Shown here: piece after piece, positions 17,300-25,360 of the stretch | Layout: every line of letters begins with the position of its first letter | How positions within the stretch are numbered: position 1 is the first letter of the stretch | Source of the DNA: Algoriphagus kandeliae | Lineage (GTDB): Bacteria > Bacteroidota > Bacteroidia > Cytophagales > Cyclobacteriaceae | Reading direction: 5' to 3' | Assembly (NCBI RefSeq): GCF_004571135.1 | Contig: NZ_SPSB01000002.1 | Coordinates: 248,001 to 312,000 of the forward strand | DNA: 64,000 bases | Translations under genes and position numbers: made by a program | Notes under the pieces: model-generated | Database searches by the model: none | What the model was told of the DNA's origin: nothing | The model's input: only the letters and a program-made list of their open reading frames with translations

Positions 17300-17707
17300 A
17301 TGAAAAAAACCCTATTTTTAGTCCTTTTTGGGCTATTTTCTTTACCAGCACTATCACAAGTCACCGTCTCTTACCACCAAAGCAACCTTCCTTTTGTAGG
17401 AGTGAATAAGCAATTCGGGGAGCGATTTATTCCGGAATTTCGAATTGGTACGGATGATTTTCTGAGTAGCCTCGACTTAGAACTTGTGGCAAATGTCCTA
17501 ATAACCAAAAAGGAAAGCTTCGAGTTTTACGGAGGATTTGGTGGACATGTAGGGGATATTGATGGATTAGTAATTCCTCTTGGAATAAATATCTATCCCT
17601 TTTCCAAAAAGGATTTTGGTTTTCATATGGAACTTGCACCCATATTCGGCGATTGGAATTTACTTCGTGGTTCTTTTGGTATTCGATACCGGTTTTTGAA
17701 CGATTAG
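17300..17707 (+). CDS. Small exported beta-barrel-like protein of unknown function
   Basis: A 135-residue protein. The signal peptide spans about residues 1-19 (KKTLFLVLFGLFSLPALSQ). The rest alternates aromatic and small residues in amphipathic strands (FYGGFGGHVGDIDGLVIPLGINIYPF) and ends RGSFGIRYRFLND, the terminal aromatic strand expected of a small outer-membrane barrel. Its last four bases overlap the convergent rRNA/tRNA methyltransferase gene. No specific function can be given. Confidence 0.75.
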   Translation: MKKTLFLVLFGLFSLPALSQVTVSYHQSNLPFVGVNKQFGERFIPEFRIGTDDFLSSLDLELVANVLITKKESFEFYGGFGGHVGDIDGLVIPLGINIYPFSKKDFGFHMELAPIFGDWNLLRGSFGIRYRFLND

Positions 17708-18237
17708 AGTTGCTCAAGTTTCACCATAAAATCCCAAAGTGTAATTCCCATCGAAACGGCGATATTCAAGGAGTGCTTGGTTCCCAATTGTGGGATTTCC
17801 AATACATAATCACAAGCCTTTAATACCTGCTCTTCTACTCCAAATACCTCGTTTCCAAAAACTAGGGCATATTTACCCGTTTTTTCTGGCTGGAACTCAT
17901 GGAGAAAAATGGATTGATCAACCTGCTCCAAACCACAAATTTTATATCCTTCTATTTTTAGTTTTTCTAAGGCGTCAACGGTCGTTTCAGCGTATTCCCA
18001 TTCCACTGATTCTGTGGCACCTAAGGCTGTCTTTTGAATATCCCGATGTGGAGGTGTTCCCGTAATACCGCAGAGGTAGATTTTCTCAATTCGAAAAGCA
18101 TCTCCAGTTCGAAAAGCAGAACCCACATTGTTTAAACTTCTCACATTATCCAACACCAAGCATATGGGTGATTTTTCCTTTTCTTTAAACTCCTCGACAG
18201 AAAGTCGTTCGAGTTCTTCCATGCTTAATTTCTTCAT
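17704..18237 (-). CDS. TrmH/SpoU-family RNA 2'-O-methyltransferase
   Basis: A 177-residue SPOUT-fold enzyme. Motif 1 is CLVLDNVRSLNNVGSAFRTGDAF, with the conserved Asn and Arg. Motif 2 is YALVFGNEVFGV, and motif 3 is IPQLGTKHSLNIAVSMGI. These define TrmH-type 2'-O-ribose methyltransferases of tRNA or rRNA. It lacks the N-terminal extension of the rRNA-specific RlmB type. It is read convergently with the small barrel protein, sharing 4 bases at the stops. Confidence 0.92.
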   Translation of the reverse strand: MKKLSMEELERLSVEEFKEKEKSPICLVLDNVRSLNNVGSAFRTGDAFRIEKIYLCGITGTPPHRDIQKTALGATESVEWEYAETTVDALEKLKIEGYKICGLEQVDQSIFLHEFQPEKTGKYALVFGNEVFGVEEQVLKACDYVLEIPQLGTKHSLNIAVSMGITLWDFMVKLEQL

Positions 18238-18315
18238 CTTTTTTGAACTACCTTGCTTATGGATTAATTTCAGCTTTTATTCAATCCCCAAAATTAACAG
18301 AATTCACTAGCAGGC

Positions 18316-20919
18316 ATGAGTAAGTCCAAAGATGGCAAGGAAACTCCTTTAATGAAGCAGTATAATGCAATCAAAGCCAAACACCCTGGCGCTTTATTGC
18401 TTTTTCGGGTGGGGGACTTTTATGAGACCTTTGGCGAAGATGCGGTTATTGCAAGCAAAGTTCTTGACATCGTGCTTACAAAAAGGGCAAATGGAGCTGC
18501 TTCTCATGTAGAATTGGCGGGATTTCCACATCATGCCTTAGATAATTACTTGCCAAAGTTGGTTCGAGCCGGTAATCGCGTGGCGATTTGTGATCAATTG
18601 GAAGACCCAAAATCTGTTAAGGGAATTGTAAAACGGGGAGTTACGGAATTGGTTACCCCAGGACTTTCTTACAATGACCAAGTTCTCGATACCCGAAAAA
18701 ACAACTATTTGGCTTCCATCTATTTCGGAAAAGAAAGGCATGGAATCGCGTTTTTGGATGTGTCTACAGGGGAATTCATGTGTGCTGAAGGAAGTGCGTC
18801 TTATGTAGAAAAGCTTCTTCAAAGCTTTTCCCCTTCCGAAATCATCTATTCAAAAGCTGCTAAGCAAAAGGCTTCCGAAGTTATTAAAAACGATTTCATC
18901 ACTTTTCATTGTGAGGATTGGGTATATCAGTACGACTTTGCCTATGAAAAGCTGAAAAATCATTTCGGAACGGCTAATCTGAAAGGTTTCGGCGTTGAAG
19001 ATCTCGAACTGGGAACGGTGGCAGCAGGGGCCATTCTCTATTATTTGGAAGAAACCGAGCATAAGGAAGTACAGCATATTTCTTCCATTTCACGCATTGC
19101 GGAAGAGAAATACGTGTGGTTGGATAAGTTCACTATTCGAAATCTAGAGTTGGTTTTTCCTCAGCATGAAGGAGGAGTTCCTTTGATTCAAATTTTGGAT
19201 CAGACGGTCACTCCTATGGGTTCCCGAATGATGAAAAAGTGGATAGTTCTTCCATTGAAAGAAAAAGGACCGATCGAGGAGCGACAAAATGTAGTTGACT
19301 TTTTCTTTGAGAACTCTTCTTTGATTGATGAGATGCTTTCTCATTTACGATTGATCGGGGATTTGGAGCGGTTGATCTCTAAGGTAGTGGTTGGAAGAGC
19401 CAATCCTCGTGAAATGAATCAGATAAAAAGGGCTTTGAAAGCTACCTTACCCATCAAGGATTTGCTGAAAAAACAAAATAATCCTACGCTTAAGCGATTG
19501 GCTGATCAGATTCATCCTTGTGAATTTCTTTTGGAAAAAATCGAAAAAGAACTTCAGGAAGATGCGCCAATGCTTGTCCATCAAGGAGGGGTCATCAAGG
19601 AAGGCGTAGATCAGGAATTGGATGAATATCGATCCTTGGCCAGCAAAGGCAAGGATTTTCTTGTTCAGATTCAGCAACGGGAAGTCCAGAAAACCGGAAT
19701 TAGCTCCCTGAAAATTGCCTATAACAAGGTATTCGGATATTATCTCGAAGTTACCCATGCCCATAAGGACAAGGTGCCGCAGGAATGGATCCGAAAGCAG
19801 ACATTGGTAAATGCCGAGCGATACATCACACCGGAACTGAAAGAATACGAGGAAAAAATTCTAAACGCTGAGGAGCGGATGATTGCTTTGGAGCAGAAGT
19901 TTTTCGCGGCCTTGGTGGAGGAAGCGGCTCAGTATGTGACGCAAATCCAACAGAATGCCCGGGTAATTGGTACCTTGGACGCACTTTTGTCCTTTGCTCA
20001 GGTGGCCCTTTCCAATCGTTATGTCAAACCCAAAATTGTGGAAACCGATAGCTTAGAAATCAAAGATGGGCGTCATCCAGTGATCGAAAAGCAATTGCCG
20101 CCAGGGGAAGATTATATCCCCAATGATATCTACTTAGACCATGACAGTCAGCAAATTCTAGTTATTACAGGTCCAAATATGGCTGGTAAATCCGCCCTTT
20201 TGCGACAGACAGCTTTGATTGTCTTGATGGCTCAGATGGGAAGTTTCGTGCCGGCGTCTTTTGCAAGGATAGGAATAATTGACAAGGTCTTTACTCGGGT
20301 AGGAGCTTCTGATAATTTGTCCAAAGGAGAGTCTACTTTTATGGTGGAAATGACCGAAACGGCCAGTATCTTGAATAATCTTTCAGATCGAAGCTTGGTT
20401 CTCATGGACGAAATCGGTAGAGGAACATCTACCTATGATGGGATTTCAATTGCTTGGTCTATTGTAGAATACCTACACAATCATCCAAGTTTCAAGGCAA
20501 AGACCTTGTTCGCCACTCATTATCATGAGTTGAACCAACTCACGGAGGACTTTCCAAGGATTAAAAACTTTAATGTTTCTGTAAAGGAAGTCGGGAACAA
20601 AGTAATTTTTATGCGAAAATTGAAACCTGGTGGCAGTGAACACAGTTTTGGAATTCACGTAGCGCAAATGGCAGGTATGCCCAACCCGATTGTTTTGCGG
20701 GCATCAGAAATTATGAGTCATTTGGAAAAGGACAAGGCTATGCAAAAAGGCAAAGAGCAACTAAAGTCTGTTCCAAAAAATAACTATCAACTCAGTCTTT
20801 TCGAAATGGATCCGAAATTCAAGGATGCAAAGGACCTTCTTGATCAAATTGATATCAATACCATTTCACCAATTGAGGCCCTTTTGAAGCTTCATGAAGT
20901 AAAAAAGAAACTCGATTAA
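18316..20919 (+). CDS. mutS: DNA mismatch repair protein MutS
   Basis: An 867-residue MutS1. The mismatch-recognition motif is in the N-terminal domain (RVGDFYETFGEDA, with the conserved Phe and Glu). The Walker A motif GPNMAGKS is at 619-626, Walker B is LVLMDEIGRGTST at about 695, and the FATHYHEL region follows. The C-terminal end (SPIEALLKLHEVKKKL) is the normal dimerisation tail. The ATG at 18316 is preceded by a short gap from the divergent TrmH-like gene. MutL is not in the window. Confidence 0.98.
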   Translation: MSKSKDGKETPLMKQYNAIKAKHPGALLLFRVGDFYETFGEDAVIASKVLDIVLTKRANGAASHVELAGFPHHALDNYLPKLVRAGNRVAICDQLEDPKSVKGIVKRGVTELVTPGLSYNDQVLDTRKNNYLASIYFGKERHGIAFLDVSTGEFMCAEGSASYVEKLLQSFSPSEIIYSKAAKQKASEVIKNDFITFHCEDWVYQYDFAYEKLKNHFGTANLKGFGVEDLELGTVAAGAILYYLEETEHKEVQHISSISRIAEEKYVWLDKFTIRNLELVFPQHEGGVPLIQILDQTVTPMGSRMMKKWIVLPLKEKGPIEERQNVVDFFFENSSLIDEMLSHLRLIGDLERLISKVVVGRANPREMNQIKRALKATLPIKDLLKKQNNPTLKRLADQIHPCEFLLEKIEKELQEDAPMLVHQGGVIKEGVDQELDEYRSLASKGKDFLVQIQQREVQKTGISSLKIAYNKVFGYYLEVTHAHKDKVPQEWIRKQTLVNAERYITPELKEYEEKILNAEERMIALEQKFFAALVEEAAQYVTQIQQNARVIGTLDALLSFAQVALSNRYVKPKIVETDSLEIKDGRHPVIEKQLPPGEDYIPNDIYLDHDSQQILVITGPNMAGKSALLRQTALIVLMAQMGSFVPASFARIGIIDKVFTRVGASDNLSKGESTFMVEMTETASILNNLSDRSLVLMDEIGRGTSTYDGISIAWSIVEYLHNHPSFKAKTLFATHYHELNQLTEDFPRIKNFNVSVKEVGNKVIFMRKLKPGGSEHSFGIHVAQMAGMPNPIVLRASEIMSHLEKDKAMQKGKEQLKSVPKNNYQLSLFEMDPKFKDAKDLLDQIDINTISPIEALLKLHEVKKKLD

Positions 20920-20968
20920 TTAATTTAGATAATTGCTATATTAATCCAATTAAACACCAGCAAGGTAT

Positions 20969-21766
20969 ATGGATAAGGTATTTCTAAAAGACCTTAAAAA
21001 ACAGGATAAATACACAAAATTTTTTCAGGAATGGGCAGAACAGGAGTTTAAGACCCATCCTGACGAGAAAAAGCTGATTGAAAATTTAGAATCACTCAGC
21101 CAGAGCATTGGAATTCGGGAAGGTTTGGTGATTGCCTGTTTTGATTATCGAAACCTCAACTTGGCATTTTTTACTGGAGAAGTAGAAAAAATAACAGGAT
21201 ATCCAGAATCGATTTTTCGGAAAAAAGGAATGGAGGCTTCGTTTGCAATGCTTCATCCGGATGACCGGGAAGAGATGTTCAAATTTCAAAAGATTGTATT
21301 TGAAAACTTCCATCAACTTACTTTAGCTGAGCGACATACCTTTGAGTTTTCATACACTACACGTTGGGTGCATCGCACTACACAAGAAATAAAATGGGTA
21401 ATGGCCAAGGTTCGTCCCTATTTAATCGATGCGGCGGGCAATTTTGCCATGGACCTGCATATTATTTTTGAACTACATACCCCTCCAAAAGTTAAAAGCT
21501 ACGATTGGACCTATTCCTACATTCAGGATGACGGAACTCGGGTTTTGGTGACGAAAAACTCTCCAAATAACAAAGAGGTAAAGCTTACCAAGAAAGAAAA
21601 AGAAGTCATCCAATTGATTTTGAATGGGAATTCTTCCAAAATGATCGCAGAGGAATTGAACATATCTGCCAATACAGTAGCGACACATCGTAAGAATATT
21701 CTTCGAAAATTAGGTGCAAAAAACATGGGTGAGATGGTGAAAATCCTTGCCTCCTACGATTTTTAG
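20969..21766 (+). CDS. PAS-domain LuxR-type transcriptional regulator
   Basis: A 265-residue protein. Residues about 45-180 look like a PAS fold (FDYRNLNLAFFTGEVEKITGYPESIF; FAMLHPDDREEMF), a common input domain. Residues about 200-258 are a GerE/LuxR helix-turn-helix (KLTKKEKEVIQLILNGNSSK; IAEELNISANTVATHRKNIL). No receiver domain is present, so it is not a conventional response regulator. The ligand and targets are unknown. It stands alone between mutS and the tRNA genes. Confidence 0.88.
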   Translation: MDKVFLKDLKKQDKYTKFFQEWAEQEFKTHPDEKKLIENLESLSQSIGIREGLVIACFDYRNLNLAFFTGEVEKITGYPESIFRKKGMEASFAMLHPDDREEMFKFQKIVFENFHQLTLAERHTFEFSYTTRWVHRTTQEIKWVMAKVRPYLIDAAGNFAMDLHIIFELHTPPKVKSYDWTYSYIQDDGTRVLVTKNSPNNKEVKLTKKEKEVIQLILNGNSSKMIAEELNISANTVATHRKNILRKLGAKNMGEMVKILASYDF

Positions 21767-21820
21767 ATAGCTGATTTTCAATCAGACAGAAAAATTGAAA
21801 AAAATTTCCTGATTGAAATA

Positions 21821-21850
21821 TTGTAAAAATCCGAAGTAGCCCTACCTTTG
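21821..21850 (+). promoter_or_regulatory. Bacteroidota-type promoter of the tRNA-Gly gene
   Basis: TTG at 21821-21823 and TACCTTTG at 21843-21850 match the Bacteroidota consensus (TTG, about 19-base spacer, TAnnTTTG). The -7 element ends 42 bases before the tRNA-Gly 5' end, leaving a short leader. The spacing here is 19 bases. Confidence 0.7.
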
Positions 21851-21892
21851 CATCCACAAACGGCTCGATTGGATGAATCGGGTAAGAAATAA

Positions 21893-21965
21893 GCGAGAGT
21901 AGCTCAGTTGGTAGAGCACAACCTTGCCAAGGTTGGGGTCGCGAGTTCGAATCTCGTCTCTCGCT
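21893..21965 (+). tRNA. tRNA-Gly(GCC)
   Basis: A 73-nt cloverleaf. The acceptor stem GCGAGAG (21893-21899) pairs with CTCTCGC (21958-21964), with a T discriminator. The D arm AGCTCAGTTGGTAGAGC, the anticodon loop TTGCCAA with anticodon GCC, and the T loop GTTCGAATC are all plain. CCA is not encoded. Confidence 0.97.
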
Positions 21966-21971
21966 CTGATC

Positions 21972-21995
21972 AAGCCCTTGAAAAAGGGCTTTGTT
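21972..21995 (+). terminator. Hairpin after tRNA-Gly
   Basis: AAGCCCTT (21972-21979) pairs with AAGGGCTT (21984-21991) around a GAAA tetraloop. It is followed by TGTTGTTTC, a weak U-tract. It lies 6 bases after the tRNA and may be a processing or attenuating hairpin rather than a full terminator. Confidence 0.6.
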
Positions 21996-22032
21996 GTTTC
22001 AAGCCATAAGTAGCTAAGGACTCCTTAGTGAA

Positions 22033-22116
22033 GCCGGGATGGTGGAATTGGTAGACACGCAAGACTTAAAATCTTGTGTCCGTTTGGACGTGCGGGTTCA
22101 AGTCCCGCTCCTGGTA
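22033..22116 (+). tRNA. tRNA-Leu(TAA)
   Basis: An 84-nt class II tRNA with a long variable arm. The acceptor stem GCCGGGA (22033-22039) pairs with TCCTGGT (22109-22115) with two G-U pairs, and the discriminator is A. The anticodon loop has TAA (ACTTAAAAT). The T loop is GGTTCAAGTCC. CCA is not encoded. It lies about 70 bases downstream of tRNA-Gly and may share its transcript. Confidence 0.96.
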
Positions 22117-22119
22117 CAG

Positions 22120-22147
22120 AAGCCTCGTGGAAACACGGGGCTTTTTG
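22120..22147 (+). terminator. Rho-independent terminator after tRNA-Leu
   Basis: AAGCCTCGTG (22120-22129) pairs with CACGGGGCTT (22134-22143), one G-U pair, with a GAAA loop, followed by TTTTT. It lies 4 bases after the tRNA 3' end. Confidence 0.85.
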
Positions 22148-22226
22148 TATTTAAAAATGCTCCAATTAGGAGCTTTTGAAGTTTTTGGCGGGTGGAAATT
22201 ATTTTTCAATAATTCTCCCCCTAGGA

Positions 22227-22939
22227 CTAGGTGTAGTTTGCAACTACACCTTTATATTCTGACAAATTTGTAATTTGCTGCTATCGTTAATCTTGGTTTT
22301 ATGGGAGAAGCCTATCAGATAAGAGATCAAGAGCTGCCTTATTTTTTGACTTTTCAGGTTGTAGGTTGGGCTGATGTATTTACCAGAAAAGTATACAGGG
22401 ATTTTATTCTGGAAAACCTGACTTATTCTAGAAAAGAAAAAGGCTTGTATCTGTATGGTTATGTGATTATGAGCAATCACCTTCATTTAGTTGTTCAGCA
22501 AAAGGATGGAAAATTATCGGATTGGGTACGAGATTTTAAAAAGTTCACCAGCAAAAATTTATTGAAGATGATTTTGGATAATCCACAGGAAAGTAGGCGA
22601 GAATGGATGAAGATGATATTTGAGTACCATGCATCCTTTAATAAGCGATTAGGCAATTTGCAATTTTGGACCCATGACAATCATGCGATAGAATTGCATC
22701 GGCCTGACATGATTGAGAGTAGGATGAAGTACATTCATCAGAATCCTGTAAGGGCAGGCTGGGTTGAAAACCCGGAAGAATATTTATATTCAAGCGCACG
22801 GAATTATGCCGGTTTGAATGGCCTGATTGAAGTGGATTATTGGTGAGTCTGGCAAGTTATACCAATTGAAAATTGGTACGGATACGGGGGTGTAGTTTCA
22901 AACTACACACAGTCACCACGGTGTTTCGACTACACCTAG
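22227..22939 (+). mobile_element. RAYT element with REP-like hairpin ends
   Basis: The ends carry CTAGGTGTAG at 22227-22236 and its reverse complement CTACACCTAG at 22930-22939. A hairpin AGGTGTAGTT-TGC-AACTACACCT lies at 22229-22251, before the transposase gene. After the gene there are a hairpin TACCAATT-GAA-AATTGGTA at 22860-22878, another GTGTAGTTT-C-AAACTACAC at 22890-22908, and a partial copy near 22920-22937. Hairpins of related sequence on both sides of a Y1-type transposase are the pattern of REP-associated elements. Insertion just after two tRNA genes and their terminator is a plausible site. Confidence 0.7.
22301..22846 (+). CDS. REP-associated tyrosine transposase (Y1_Tnp/RAYT)
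   Basis: A 181-residue HUH-fold transposase. The metal-binding HUH motif is NHLHLVV with H60 and H62. The candidate catalytic tyrosine is Y144 in RMKYIHQNPVRAGWV, the stretch most characteristic of this family. These proteins nick REP-type hairpins and are usually single-copy domesticated relatives of IS200/IS605. The reading frame is intact and of normal length, so it may be active. Confidence 0.92.
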   Translation: MGEAYQIRDQELPYFLTFQVVGWADVFTRKVYRDFILENLTYSRKEKGLYLYGYVIMSNHLHLVVQQKDGKLSDWVRDFKKFTSKNLLKMILDNPQESRREWMKMIFEYHASFNKRLGNLQFWTHDNHAIELHRPDMIESRMKYIHQNPVRAGWVENPEEYLYSSARNYAGLNGLIEVDYW

Positions 22940-23002
22940 AGGGAGCTTTTTGTATTAAAAAAAGCTCCGAGAAGGAGCTTAAGATTTTTAGGTTCTCAGA
23001 AA

Positions 23003-23470
23003 TTATTTTTCAAGAATTCCTTTCAGATCAGCCGGAGAATAGTTGACAGATTTTAAGGTTTTGTGATCACCTTCCCGAAAGACTAGATACAAATCGCCTT
23101 CTTTTTCATAGAAACAAGGAGTGCCTTTGGCTTCGTAATGTGCTACTGTGGCTTTGGCTTCTTCTTCAGTTTTGCAGGCTTTGCTCATATTAGAGCGTTG
23201 TACTTCATCGAAAAGGGCTTTGAATTTTTCTCCTAAGCCAAATTCTAGAATCGCACCGGACAAGACATACTGCAAATCACAAAGTGCATCAGCGATTTCT
23301 ACCAAATCCTTATTCTCAATCGCTTCCTCCAATTCTCTCAGTTCTTCTGCCAAAAGAGAAACACGAAGATTACACCGTGTATCGGAGGGAATGGTTGGCT
23401 CCTTTAATACAGGATGTTTAAATGTCTCATGAAACAAAGCAACAGAAGTAAGGGATTTTGGATCTTGCAT
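23003..23470 (-). CDS. MazG-like nucleoside triphosphate pyrophosphohydrolase
   Basis: A 155-residue all-alpha NTP pyrophosphatase. The motif LLAEELRELEEAIENKDLVEIADALCDLQYV supplies the ExxE...ExxD acidic cluster that binds magnesium in MazG/HisE-type enzymes. The C-terminal part (about residues 95-155) is an added region rich in GTPCFYEKEGDLYLVFREG, which I believe occurs in Bacteroidota homologues. The role is probably house-cleaning of nucleotides; the substrate is not shown. Confidence 0.82.
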   Translation of the reverse strand: MQDPKSLTSVALFHETFKHPVLKEPTIPSDTRCNLRVSLLAEELRELEEAIENKDLVEIADALCDLQYVLSGAILEFGLGEKFKALFDEVQRSNMSKACKTEEEAKATVAHYEAKGTPCFYEKEGDLYLVFREGDHKTLKSVNYSPADLKGILEK

Positions 23471-23505
23471 GGAATTAGTGTTCTTTTTCGAAAATCGAAT
23501 TAAAC

Positions 23506-23534
23506 AAAAAAGACCGGAAACTCCGGCCTTTTTT
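23506..23534 (-). terminator. Terminator between superoxide dismutase and MazG-like genes
   Basis: A 13-base stem (23506-23518 with 23522-23534, one A-C mismatch) of sequence AAAAAAGACCGGA is flanked by A and T runs on its two sides. It lies just downstream of the sod stop on the minus strand. It could work in both orientations, but only the leftward sod gene ends at it. Confidence 0.75.
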
Positions 23535-23554
23535 AAGTCGAAATATCTTTTGGT

Positions 23555-24313
23555 TTACATGGAGGCCGCAGCAAATCGCTCAGCTACCATTTTCCAGTTG
23601 ACAATATTCCAAAATGCAGAAACATAGTCTGCCCGACGATTTTGATAATGTAGGTAGTATGCATGCTCCCATACATCAAGACCCAAAAGCGGAATCCCTT
23701 TAAAATCGGAAATATCCATCAGTGGATTATCTTGGTTGGGTGTAGAGCCCACCGCTAATTTTTTGTCATTTCCAACAACTAGCCAAGCCCAGCCGGATCC
23801 GAATCGGGTTTTGGCTGCAGTTTCAAATTGCTCGGCAAATGCTTCAAAACTTCCAAAAGAATCATTGATGGCATCAGCTAGTGCACCTTCAGGTCTTTCA
23901 GCTGCATCCGGAGTCATCACTTTCCAAAACAATTCATGGTTGTAATGACCGCCACCATTGTTTCGCATTTTGGTGGAGTAGTTCGAGATATTAGCCAATA
24001 CATCCTCCAAAGGCTTATTCGTATCTACATTTTCCTCACCAATTGCTGCTTCCAGGTTTCTGGCATAGCCTGCAGCATGTTTGGTGTAGTGAATTTCCAT
24101 CGTCATAGCATCGATGTGTGGTTCCAATGCAGCAAAGTCAAAGCTTAATGGAGATTGGGTAAAACTTGTCGCCAAAACGGCCTGAGAATCACCTTTTGCT
24201 TCACCGGAGCAAGCACTTAAAATGGCTGTTCCGCCTAGACTCAAAGCCAGACCCGCTTTACTGCTATTTGCCAAAAATGCTCTTCGTGATAAGTTGAAAT
24301 TTAGATTTTCCAT
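23555..24313 (-). CDS. Exported iron/manganese superoxide dismutase with Tat-like lipoprotein signal
   Basis: 252 residues from the preferred ATG at 24311-24313; an upstream ATG at 24343 would add ten unrelated residues. The N-terminus has SRRAFLANSSKAGLALSLGG, a twin-arginine signal, followed by ILSAC, a lipobox-like cysteine. The enzyme domain keeps the four metal ligands, H75 (MEIHY), H126 (YNHELFW), D213 and H217 (GLDVWEHAYY), and the ordinary SOD length. It dismutates superoxide; the signal places it outside the cytoplasm, probably membrane-anchored. Iron versus manganese cannot be told. Confidence 0.92.
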   Translation of the reverse strand: MENLNFNLSRRAFLANSSKAGLALSLGGTAILSACSGEAKGDSQAVLATSFTQSPLSFDFAALEPHIDAMTMEIHYTKHAAGYARNLEAAIGEENVDTNKPLEDVLANISNYSTKMRNNGGGHYNHELFWKVMTPDAAERPEGALADAINDSFGSFEAFAEQFETAAKTRFGSGWAWLVVGNDKKLAVGSTPNQDNPLMDISDFKGIPLLGLDVWEHAYYLHYQNRRADYVSAFWNIVNWKMVAERFAAASM

Positions 24314-24489
24314 AAGGAATAGATTTCTTGGTTGATCATGCAATTGAGTTGCTGAAATTAAGGATTATCTGTCGAAATTAGAATCCGAATCGGACATATA
24401 GTCTGAAACTGTGACAAGTTGTTAAAGTTTATTAGTCTATGACTCTCTTGGAGAAGTTTTTGAACCACAGGGAAAAGAATCAAAAAAGA

Positions 24490-25263
24490 ATGAAAATTCA
24501 GTTTTATAAATATCAGGGAACAGGAAATGATTTTGTCATGATCGATGATCGGGAAGAAAAACTCGATCTGACAGATATTTCTTGGGTCAAGCAGCTTTGT
24601 GACCGCAAATTCGGAATCGGTTCGGATGGGTTGATTGTGATAAGAAACCATCCCTATTTTGATTTTGAAATGGTCTATTACAATGCTGACGGAAGCCAAA
24701 GTATGTGTGGAAATGGTGCCCGTTGTGCAGTTGCTTTTGCGGGATTCCTCGGCATAGTTAAAAATGAGACACATTTTTTAGCAATAGACGGTGCCCACGA
24801 TGCAGTTCTCAAGGAAGATGTGGTGGAGTTAAAAATGGGAAATGTAGATGGAATCGAAGCGAAAGGCACAGATTGTTTTGTCAATACGGGCTCTCCGCAT
24901 CATATTCGATTTGTATCCGAAATAGAAAATTATCCCGTTTTTAAAGAAGGGGAAAAGGTCCGATATGACGCAGATTATGCTCCTTCAGGCACCAATGTAA
25001 ACTTTGTAAAAGCGATTTCTAACGAGGAAATTTTTGTTCGTACCTACGAGCGGGGAGTTGAAAATGAAACGCTTTCCTGTGGAACGGGTGTAACTGCAGC
25101 TGCTTTGGCATTTGCTCAGGAAAGGCAATCCGGAGAGGTTAAAATCCAAACCCTTGGCGGAAACTTATCCGTTCGATTTCAAAAAAGCCCAAAAGGAGGC
25201 TTTGATAATATTTGGTTGATTGGTCCCGCCGAACAGGTTTTTCAGGGAGAAATCAAAATTTAA
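24490..25263 (+). CDS. dapF: Diaminopimelate epimerase
   Basis: 257 residues from the ATG at 24490, chosen because MKIQFYKYQGTGNDFVMIDDR is the universal DapF start; an upstream ATG at 24439 would add 17 residues of poor similarity. The two catalytic cysteines are in MCGNGARCAV and LSCGTGVTAAAL. DapF interconverts LL- and meso-diaminopimelate for peptidoglycan and lysine synthesis. It is divergent from the sod gene and is followed by secA after a 97-base gap. Confidence 0.95.
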   Translation: MKIQFYKYQGTGNDFVMIDDREEKLDLTDISWVKQLCDRKFGIGSDGLIVIRNHPYFDFEMVYYNADGSQSMCGNGARCAVAFAGFLGIVKNETHFLAIDGAHDAVLKEDVVELKMGNVDGIEAKGTDCFVNTGSPHHIRFVSEIENYPVFKEGEKVRYDADYAPSGTNVNFVKAISNEEIFVRTYERGVENETLSCGTGVTAAALAFAQERQSGEVKIQTLGGNLSVRFQKSPKGGFDNIWLIGPAEQVFQGEIKI

Positions 25264-25360
25264 TGCTTGATTTAATGCTCTTGTGGCCAAGAAGAGACAA
25301 TTATCAATTCTAATAAAAAGGGCTTAATTTTAGGCCCGCAATTAGCATAAGAAAAGAGAG

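Larger units (their letters stand above)
22140..22980. repeat. Direct repeat flanking the RAYT element
   Basis: A roughly 36-base module occurs at 22140-22175 and again at 22945-22980. Each copy begins GCTTTTTGTATT, continues with an A-rich run, then has GCTCC, five loop bases and GGAGCTT. The copies differ mainly in the loop (AATTA versus GAGAA) and by one or two bases in the A-run. The two copies bracket the transposase gene and its hairpins about 805 bases apart. Confidence 0.65.
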
